From Muricoccus nepalensis (GTDB taxonomy: Bacteria > Pseudomonadota > Alphaproteobacteria > Acetobacterales > Acetobacteraceae): a stretch of DNA of 64,000 nucleotides. Positions 58,485 to 64,000 of the stretch are shown piece by piece. Under the pieces are notes generated by a model. The model saw only the letters and a program-made list of their open reading frames with translations, had not been told where the DNA came from and ran no database searches. The translations under genes and the position numbers were made by a program. The stretch's first letter is position 1, and each line of letters opens with the position of its first letter. The DNA lies in NCBI RefSeq assembly GCF_006438825.1, contig NZ_RCZP01000005.1:124001-188000 (forward strand). The letters run 5' to 3'.

Positions 58485-59474
58485 ATGACGTCCACCCGGC
58501 GCCACCTCGCCACGCTCGCCCTTTCCTTGGCATCTCCGGCTTTCGGTTCCGGGGCTCGGGCCCAAGGCGTCGAAACCTGGCCCAGCCGTCCCGTGCGCGT
58601 GCTGATCGGCTTCCCGCCGGGCGGAGGAGTGGACATCGTTGGCCGCATCGTCCTACCGCGCGCGGCCGCCCGTCTCGGCCAGCCCTTCGTCATCGAGAAT
58701 CGCGGCGGCGCCAACGGCAACCTGGCGATGGAAGCGCTGTTCCAGGAACCCGCCGACGGCAACACGCTCTTCTTCGGCAATGTCGGCAACCTCGCCGTCA
58801 CCAACGCCCTCTACCCGCATCTGCGCTTCGACACTGTCCGCGACCTCCTTCCGATCGCCCAGGTGGTGGAGGTGCCGCTCGTCGTCGCCGTGCACAGCCG
58901 CCTGCCGGTGCGGACGCTCCGCGAGTTCATCGACCATGCTAAGGCGCGCCCGGGCGAGCTGAACGCCGGCTCGGGCGGCTCCGGCGGCCCTTCCCACCTT
59001 GCGCTGGAGCTCTTCAACCGCCGCGCGGGCACGGAGATCATCCATGTCCCCTACCGTGGCAGCGCGCCCGCCTTGCAGGACCTGGCGACCGGGCGCATCC
59101 AGATGATGATCGATGCCTACAACGTCCTGCGGCCCCTCGTGGAGGCAGGGCAGGTCCGGCTGCTCGCCATCACCGCGGAACAGCGGCGCTCCATCCTGCC
59201 CGATCTGGCGACGGCGACCGAGGCCGGGCTGCCGGACTTCATCGTCTATGGCTGGCAAGGCCTCGTCACCCGGACGGGCACGCCGCCCGCGATCGTCGAG
59301 GCGCTAGAGCGAGCCGTGGAGGCCGCCCTGCAGGAACCGGAGGTGAGACAGGCGCTGGCCGCCCAGGGCGCGGACGTGCGCTTCCGCGGCACGGCGGCGT
59401 TCACCGCCTTCCTGCGCGCCGAACGCGCGCGCTGGGGCGCCGTGATCCGGGACGCCGGCATCACCCTCAACTGA
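58485..59474 (+). CDS. TctC/Bug-family solute-binding protein
   Basis: 329 residues. TSTRRHLATLALSLASPAFG signal ending near ARAQG. Bug core: WPSRPVRVLIGFPPGGGVDIVGR, GQPFVIENRGGANGNLA, HVPYRGSAPALQDLATG, YGWQGLVTRTGTP. GAGGAAACG precedes ATG 58485. It shares an operator type with the sulfatase, so a sulfated or desulfated organic acid is a possible ligand; this is inference only. Confidence 0.92.
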   Translation: MTSTRRHLATLALSLASPAFGSGARAQGVETWPSRPVRVLIGFPPGGGVDIVGRIVLPRAAARLGQPFVIENRGGANGNLAMEALFQEPADGNTLFFGNVGNLAVTNALYPHLRFDTVRDLLPIAQVVEVPLVVAVHSRLPVRTLREFIDHAKARPGELNAGSGGSGGPSHLALELFNRRAGTEIIHVPYRGSAPALQDLATGRIQMMIDAYNVLRPLVEAGQVRLLAITAEQRRSILPDLATATEAGLPDFIVYGWQGLVTRTGTPPAIVEALERAVEAALQEPEVRQALAAQGADVRFRGTAAFTAFLRAERARWGAVIRDAGITLN

Positions 59475-59980
59475 TGCGCGGAGGCATCGCCCCGGCGCCT
59501 ATCCTGGGTCGGCATGGTCCAAGTCCTTGAGGAGCCTGCCCTCGTCGAAGCGATGAAGCCGGATGGGTTTGCGGGCGCGACGGCGAGGAGGCCCTGCGCG
59601 TCGTTGTGATCGTAGCGAAGGCGCACCTTCTGCATCGCTATGGCGAGGATCTCGAGCGGTGTCGAACAAACGAATTGGCTATCCGCTAAGATCTGCGGCA
59701 TGGAGGGTACGATGCTTGCGACAGCCAACGCGCGCCGATTGGCTTGAGCGCTCGATCCGGTTGATCGTGCCCTCCCCGGCCGGCCGGTCAGAACCGTTCA
59801 CACAGGGTCGCCAACCGGTTGCCGGGCGGCGAAGGACGATCGACGCCTCGCGAGCGTGTTCCGAAACGCCGATCGCCCTGCCTTACACGGCGGATCGAAC
59901 CTGATGACTGCGCCCGCCGCTGCCAGCGAGGCTAAGCGAGCGGTGTTCGCTGAGGCGATGATGCGGAAGGGCTGAGCGCG
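59475..59980. other. 506-nt intergenic region with a TctC relic
   Basis: No intact gene. At 59737-59805 the + frame reads DWLERSIRLIVPSPAGRSEP, the conserved N-terminal strand and loop of TctC proteins (compare RPIRLIVPFPAGGS), with no signal peptide or downstream core. This looks like a fragment left from a deleted receptor gene. The rest is A/T-richer and unassigned. The promoter of the following SDR should lie in the last 100 nt. Confidence 0.5.
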
Positions 59981-60754
59981 ATGAAGAACCCGGAACAGGC
60001 GTCCGACATTCCTGTCACCTATCGCAGCCTCGGCGGTCGGCATGTGCTGGTAACCGGTGGGGCAAGCGGCATCGGCAGCGCCATGGCGAATGCCTTTGCC
60101 GGGCAGGGTTGCGCCGTGCATGTCGTCGACATCCAGGATGACGCCGGCCGCGCGCTCGTCGCGCAGCTGCCGGGCGCGACCTACCATCACTGCGACCTGC
60201 GCGACGTCACCGCCATTCGCAGCACGGTGCAGGCCATCGAGGGGGCCCATGGCGCCATCGACGTGCTGGTGAACAACGCCGCGAATGACCAGCGCCACGC
60301 GATGGATGAGGTGGAGCCAGCCTACTGGCGCGACCGGCTGGCCATTAACCTGGACCACCAATTCTTCGCCACCCAGGCCGTGGTGCGCGGGATGCGGGCG
60401 CGTGGGCGCGGCTCCGTGATCCTGTTCAGTTCCACTTCCTGGATAAAGGGGCGGCCTGGCTTGGTCGGATACACCACTGCGAAGGCTGCGGTGGTCGGCC
60501 TCACGAAGACCCTGGCGCGGGAACTTGGTGACGCTGGCGTACGGGTGAACTGCATTGTCCCGGGCGCCATCATGACCGAGCGCCAGCTTGCCCTTTGGCG
60601 CACGCCGGAGATGGAGGCCGAGTTCATGGCGTCCCAAGCGCTTAAAATCCGACTGGATCCGGGCCATGTCGCGGCCGTGGCGCTGTTCCTCGCTTCGGAC
60701 GAAGCGGCGGGCTGCACGGGGGCGCAGTTCGTTGTCGATGCGGGGCTGACGTAG
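59981..60754 (+). CDS. SDR family NAD(P)-dependent oxidoreductase
   Basis: 257 residues, canonical: TGGASGIGSAMANAFAG, VLVNNAANDQRHA, catalytic Ser in LFSSTSWIKGRPG and Tyr-x3-Lys in VGYTTAKAAVVG, then VNCIVPGAIMTE. Likely oxidises a small alcohol or sugar derivative. GGAAGGG precedes ATG 59981. It stands alone between a TctC relic and the ABC-transporter operon, so it may be the surviving part of a former TctC module. Confidence 0.92.
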   Translation: MKNPEQASDIPVTYRSLGGRHVLVTGGASGIGSAMANAFAGQGCAVHVVDIQDDAGRALVAQLPGATYHHCDLRDVTAIRSTVQAIEGAHGAIDVLVNNAANDQRHAMDEVEPAYWRDRLAINLDHQFFATQAVVRGMRARGRGSVILFSSTSWIKGRPGLVGYTTAKAAVVGLTKTLARELGDAGVRVNCIVPGAIMTERQLALWRTPEMEAEFMASQALKIRLDPGHVAAVALFLASDEAAGCTGAQFVVDAGLT

Positions 60755-61096
60755 TGGGGTCGCGCCGTTCCTTGCTGGCACTGTCGGCGCGTTCAGCCCT
60801 GCTGGTCCCGGTCCGTGTCGGTCTGCGTCCGCAGCTTCGTAGAATCTTCCCCCTCTGGGCGATCCGCTCAACCACACCGGCTCGGAAGCCACGGCGCCCC
60901 CACTATCGGCGATCACCTCTATGTCGCCGCCAGAAGCGCGGACGGAGAGGGCAAGGGTGGTTCTTCGAGCAGCGACGACGGCGGCGTGACGTCTAAGCCT
61001 ACCCCTTGCCGAGAGGCGCCGCCATGACCCCCCCATCAACCGACTTGCTGCGGCAAGCCGGGACCTTGCGCGACCCTTCCTGAGGAGAAACCGGTA
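60755..61096. other. intergenic region between convergent SDR and ABC operon
   Basis: 342 nt between convergent genes. Open frames on both strands lack recognisable motifs or ribosome sites. GC is lower than average. I see no hairpin with a T run that would clearly terminate either unit. Confidence 0.4.
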
Positions 61097-62068
61097 TCAG
61101 GCCGAGGTGAAGAGCTTTGCTTCGTAGAACCTCTCGGCCGGCAGGGGATCGGCCAGGACGCCGAAGGTCTTGAACATCGTGTTGAACCCCTCGAGCCAGC
61201 GGTTCACCGTGCCGTCCTCGGTGAAGCGGTCGAGTTCCGCGCTGGAGAGCAGCTTTCGGCTGCGCGCGACATTGGCGGTGATCGCGGGCGGCGCGCCGAG
61301 GAAGGAGGTCGTCAGCTTGATGGAGCGCTCGAAGTTGGCGATGCGATAGTCCAGAGACTTCTTCATCACGCGCAGGAAGCGCCGCACCAGGTCCGGGTCC
61401 TGTTGAACGATCTCGTTCCTGGCGACGAAGGCGTTGATGAAGGAGGTCTCGGGGTAGAAGTCGCTGTTCGCCACCAGCTCCTTCATGTCGGGCACGCGCG
61501 CCTTGATCACGTCGATCAGCGGGTACCAGATGCCGGCGGCGTCGATCTGCCGGGAGGAGAAGGCGGCGACGACCGTGCTCGGGTCCATCGGCACGAGTTG
61601 GATGTCCGAGATGGAGAGGCCGGCGCGCGCCAGGCCGAGGCGCAGGATCATGTCGCCCGAGGTGCCCTGCGGCACGCCCACCTTCTTGCCCTTGAGGTCG
61701 GCGATGGAGCCGATGCCTCCCTGGGCGATGACGCGGTCGCTGAAGCCGATGTCGTTGACGCCGATGACCTTCGCGCGGCCGCTGGCGGGCAGCCACAGGG
61801 CGCCGGGCCCGATGGTGCCGAAGTTGAGGCTGCCGGCGCCCATGGCCTGGATCTGGATGGGACCGTTGGTGAAGACCTTCGCGTCCGCCGCGAGCCCCTC
61901 GGCGTCCCAGTACTTCTGGTCGTTCGCGATGGCGATGACGCTCGCGTTGGGGTAGTCGGCGATATAGCCGATCGTCGCCGGCTTCCCCGCGGCGCGCGCC
62001 GTGCGGAGGGACGGTGCCGCGAGGGCCAGGGCACCCGCCGCCGTCGTCAGGTTGCGTCGCGTCAGCAT
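61097..62068 (-). CDS. ABC transporter substrate-binding protein (sulfonate/nitrate/taurine type)
   Basis: 323 residues. LTRRNLTTAAGALALAAPSL Tat-like signal. NMT1/SsuA-like fold: ATIGYIADYPNASVIAIAND, AMGAGSLNFGTIGPGALWLP, IADLKGKKVGVPQGTSGDMI. Ligands in this family include alkanesulfonates, nitrate, taurine and pyrimidine precursors. GGGAGAG precedes ATG 62068. Last gene of the operon FGE-permease-ATPase-binding protein; the upstream presence of FGE favours sulfur compounds. Confidence 0.93.
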   Translation of the reverse strand: MLTRRNLTTAAGALALAAPSLRTARAAGKPATIGYIADYPNASVIAIANDQKYWDAEGLAADAKVFTNGPIQIQAMGAGSLNFGTIGPGALWLPASGRAKVIGVNDIGFSDRVIAQGGIGSIADLKGKKVGVPQGTSGDMILRLGLARAGLSISDIQLVPMDPSTVVAAFSSRQIDAAGIWYPLIDVIKARVPDMKELVANSDFYPETSFINAFVARNEIVQQDPDLVRRFLRVMKKSLDYRIANFERSIKLTTSFLGAPPAITANVARSRKLLSSAELDRFTEDGTVNRWLEGFNTMFKTFGVLADPLPAERFYEAKLFTSA

Positions 62069-62133
62069 GGTTTCTCTCCCGTTGTTCGTGCCGTTTCGTC
62101 TGCCTCCCGCGCGGGTGCTCTGGCCGGGCAAGG

Positions 62134-62904
62134 TCAGGCCGCCTCGGGGTGATAGACGGAGCGCCAGACCTCGTTGCGCAGCGCCGCGAACGCCGTGGAG
62201 AGGCGCATCTCCTCGGTTCGCGGATAGGGAAGGTCGACCGGAATGACCTTATAGAGCCGGCCGGGCCGCGCCGCCATGACGATGACACGGCCACCCAGAT
62301 AGACGGCCTCGTCGACGTCGTGGGTGATGAACATGACCGTGCGCCGTTCCTGGCTCCAGGTCCGCAGCAGCTGGTCCTGCAGCGTCACCCGCGTCAGCGC
62401 GTCCAGGGCGCCGAAGGGCTCGTCCATCAGCAGGATCTTGGGATCGACCGCGTAGGCCCGGGCGATGGCGCAGCGCTGCTTCATCCCGCCCGAGAGCGTC
62501 TTAGGAAGGGCCTCCGCGAAGTCCGTCAGGCCGACGAGCCCGATGAAGCGATCCGCGATTTCCCGGCGACGCTTGCCAGGCATGCCCGCCACCCGCAGGC
62601 CGAACTCGACGTTCTCGCGCACCGTGAGCCAGGGGAAGAGCGCGTATTGCTGGAAGATGACGCCCCGTTCCGGCCCGGGGCCCTCCACCGCGGCGCCGTC
62701 CACCAGCACGCGCCCGGCGGTGGGGCGGAGAAGGCCGGCCGCAATGTTCATGGCGGTGGACTTGCCGCATCCGGAAGGGCCGACGACCGTGATGAACTCG
62801 CCCTCCCCCACCTCGAGCGAGAAGCGATCGAGAGCGAGGAACTCCCCGCCGCCGCCGAGCTCGAAGCGGCGCGAGACGTTCTGGAAGGAGATCCGGGGCG
62901 TCAT
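62134..62904 (-). CDS. ABC transporter ATP-binding protein (SsuB/TauB type)
   Basis: 256 residues. Walker [11 protein letters not shown]-loop [11 protein letters not shown], signature LSGGMKQR, Walker B ILLMDEP and switch His in FITHDVDEA are all intact. The ATG at 62904 overlaps the permease stop (ATGA). Powers import with the adjacent permease. Confidence 0.95.
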   Translation of the reverse strand: MTPRISFQNVSRRFELGGGGEFLALDRFSLEVGEGEFITVVGPSGCGKSTAMNIAAGLLRPTAGRVLVDGAAVEGPGPERGVIFQQYALFPWLTVRENVEFGLRVAGMPGKRRREIADRFIGLVGLTDFAEALPKTLSGGMKQRCAIARAYAVDPKILLMDEPFGALDALTRVTLQDQLLRTWSQERRTVMFITHDVDEAVYLGGRVIVMAARPGRLYKVIPVDLPYPRTEEMRLSTAFAALRNEVWRSVYHPEAA

Positions 62905-63707
62905 GCCTTCTCCTGCCAGGCGGTCAGGACGCGGTCGGCCGCGATGATGATCCGGTCCATCAGAAGCCCGAGCACGCCGATGGCGATCAGGCTCACGAAG
63001 ATCGTCGGGAGGTCGTAGTAGAGCTGGGCCTGCTGCATCCGGAAGCCGAGGCCGGACTGCGCCGCGATCAGCTCCGCCGCGACCACGGTGGCCCAGGAGG
63101 AGCCGAGGCCGATCCGCACGCCCACCATGATGAAGGGCGTGGAGGCCGGGATGACCACGCGGCGGAAGATCGTCGCGTCCTTCGCCCCTAGCACGCGCGC
63201 GGCGTTGATGAGCGTGCGGTCCACGCTGACCACGCCCTGGAAGGTCGCGACGACGCTCGAGAGGAAGGCGGCGAGGAAGATGACGAAGATCTTCGGCGTC
63301 TCGCCGATCCCCATGGTGACGATCGCGAGCGGGATGACGGCGAGCGGCGGGATGGTGCGGAAGAACTGCACATAGGGTTCGATCAGGCCGCGCGCGACCT
63401 TGTACCAGCCCATCAGGAATCCGACGGGGATGGCGACGAGCACGCCGAGCAGGAAGCCGGTCAGCACGCGCGCGAGGCTCGCCAGAGCGTCGGAGAGGAG
63501 CTGGCCGTTGCGCGCAAGGGTGATGGCCGCGGAGAGCACCGCGCCCGGCCCGGGCAGTCCGACGACCCCCTCCGCGGTGACAAGCGCCCAGGCGCCGAGG
63601 CCGAGCAGCACGGCGAGGATGTTGAGCGCGAGCATGGTGGCGCCCGGCATCCAGGAGGCGCGCGAGGGTGCCGCTCCCCCGGGCGTGACGTCGGGCGCCG
63701 CGCTCAT
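62901..63707 (-). CDS. ABC transporter permease (SsuC/TauC type)
   Basis: 268 residues with about six transmembrane helices and the EAA loop [20 protein letters not shown]. The family is the BPD-type permease of sulfonate, taurine and nitrate importers. ATG 63707 overlaps the stop of the FGE gene (ATGA), so the whole operon is translationally coupled. A Pro/Gly N-terminal stretch precedes the first helix. Confidence 0.94.
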   Translation of the reverse strand: MSAAPDVTPGGAAPSRASWMPGATMLALNILAVLLGLGAWALVTAEGVVGLPGPGAVLSAAITLARNGQLLSDALASLARVLTGFLLGVLVAIPVGFLMGWYKVARGLIEPYVQFFRTIPPLAVIPLAIVTMGIGETPKIFVIFLAAFLSSVVATFQGVVSVDRTLINAARVLGAKDATIFRRVVIPASTPFIMVGVRIGLGSSWATVVAAELIAAQSGLGFRMQQAQLYYDLPTIFVSLIAIGVLGLLMDRIIIAADRVLTAWQEKA

Positions 63708-64000
63708 CCCCGCCCTCCCGCCGGCGCCTCGCGCCGGACGCAGCGGAAGCCGACATGGGTGGTGGCGCTGTCGACCATCTGCGGGTGGCGCGCCGCCGGC
63801 CGGTAGCGGCGGCAGTGGTTCGGGGCGCAGAGATGGGACCCGCCCTTGAGAACCCGGCGCGGGATGCGGATCCCGGGCTGATGCCCGTCGAGGCTGGCCT
63901 CCTCGTCGCCCGCCCGCGGATCGGCGGGGATGCAGCAGGGCTTCGCGGCCTCGGCGGGGTGGCGGGCGGTCCAGAAATCCTCCGTCCACTCCCAGACATT
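63704..64000 (-). CDS. formylglycine-generating enzyme (SUMF1 family), C-terminal part (partial)
   Basis: 98 residues visible, the gene continuing past the window. It begins [15 protein letters not shown] and carries the active-site Cys pair in [20 protein letters not shown], followed by THVGFRCVR, matching the C-terminal core of human FGE (GGSYLC....C and LGFRC). The copper/redox Cys pair is intact with normal spacing. FGE oxidises the Cys of CxPSR motifs to formylglycine, so its natural client is the sulfatase at 56529. First visible gene of the ABC operon, with which it overlaps by 4 nt. Confidence 0.9.
   Translation of the reverse strand, partial: NVWEWTEDFWTARHPAEAAKPCCIPADPRAGDEEASLDGHQPGIRIPRRVLKGGSHLCAPNHCRRYRPAARHPQMVDSATTHVGFRCVRREAPAGGRG

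Noticed and set aside
59246-59728. - strand frame overlapping the end of the TctC gene
   Set aside because: The part outside TctC (around 59,600-59,728) has no recognisable motif and no ribosome site; it is probably chance.
1-64000. CRISPR array, tRNA, rRNA, integrase, complete insertion sequence or prophage genes
   Set aside because: None seen. The repeats present are short tandem repeats or operators, and no transposase or tRNA-like sequence was recognised.

Overview
This window is very GC-rich and comes from an aerobic anoxygenic phototrophic alphaproteobacterium. The likeliest source is a pink Acetobacteraceae (Roseomonas/Craurococcus/Rubritepida-like). The evidence is a bchXYZ-pufBALMC superoperon with a tetraheme PufC, followed by a very dense set of TctC/Bug solute-binding proteins attached to small catabolic operons. 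The family assignment is inference; the photosynthesis genes are unambiguous.

Layout. 1-6,880: end of bchX, then bchY, bchZ, pufB, pufA, pufL, pufM and pufC, all on + and mostly overlapping or nearly so, closed by a strong intrinsic terminator. 6,975-10,064: a small secreted protein, two large intergenic hairpins, and on - an H-NOX gas sensor coupled to a PAS-GGDEF-EAL c-di-GMP enzyme. 10,223-16,402: an intradiol ring-cleavage dioxygenase, a two-subunit periplasmic molybdenum hydroxylase with a small exported partner, a MATE exporter and two small hypothetical genes. 16,483-21,882: a probable GntR regulon (extradiol dioxygenase, NTF2-like protein, GntR regulator, hydrolase, Ldh-type dehydrogenase, TctC) marked by three copies of a paired TCGAA operator. 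21,921-29,034: a LysR gene lacking its DNA-binding end, then a five-gene translationally coupled - operon (TctC, D-2-hydroxyacid dehydrogenase, enoyl-CoA hydratase, NDP-forming acyl-CoA synthetase, MmgE/PrpD) with a divergent LysR regulator. 30,035-35,352: a - operon of ring-cleaving dioxygenase, hydrolase, flavin monooxygenase and TctC, with an AraC regulator upstream.

35,554-44,725: an amidohydrolase, an LVIVD beta-propeller protein, a cysteine-containing exported protein, and a divergent IclR-controlled pair of arms that each carry a TctC and a similar SDR. 45,069-48,947: polysaccharide-deacetylase-like hydrolase, TctC, an atypical SDR and a convergent TctC, with somewhat more A/T than the photosynthesis region. 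49,587-54,983: two MBL-fold proteins and a HpcH/HpaI aldolase in one coupled operon, a CMD-family protein and two tandem TctC genes. 55,304-60,754: an orphan HWE histidine kinase, a type I sulfatase, a truncated LacI regulator with two apparent operators, a TctC, a TctC relic and an SDR. 61,097-64,000: a - operon with the end of a formylglycine-generating enzyme, then permease, ATPase and binding protein of a sulfonate/nitrate-type ABC transporter.

How it fits together. The first 7 kb builds the reaction centre, LH1 and the last chlorin reduction step of bacteriochlorophyll synthesis. The remaining 54 kb is an accessory catabolic region assembled from modules, each with one or two TctC receptors, one to five enzymes and often a dedicated regulator. 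There are ten complete TctC genes and no TctA/TctB membrane genes, so any transport through them must use permeases encoded elsewhere, or some receptors act as sensors. The sulfatase and the formylglycine-generating enzyme are functionally linked, since the latter matures the former. I saw no tRNA, rRNA, CRISPR, prophage or complete insertion sequence.
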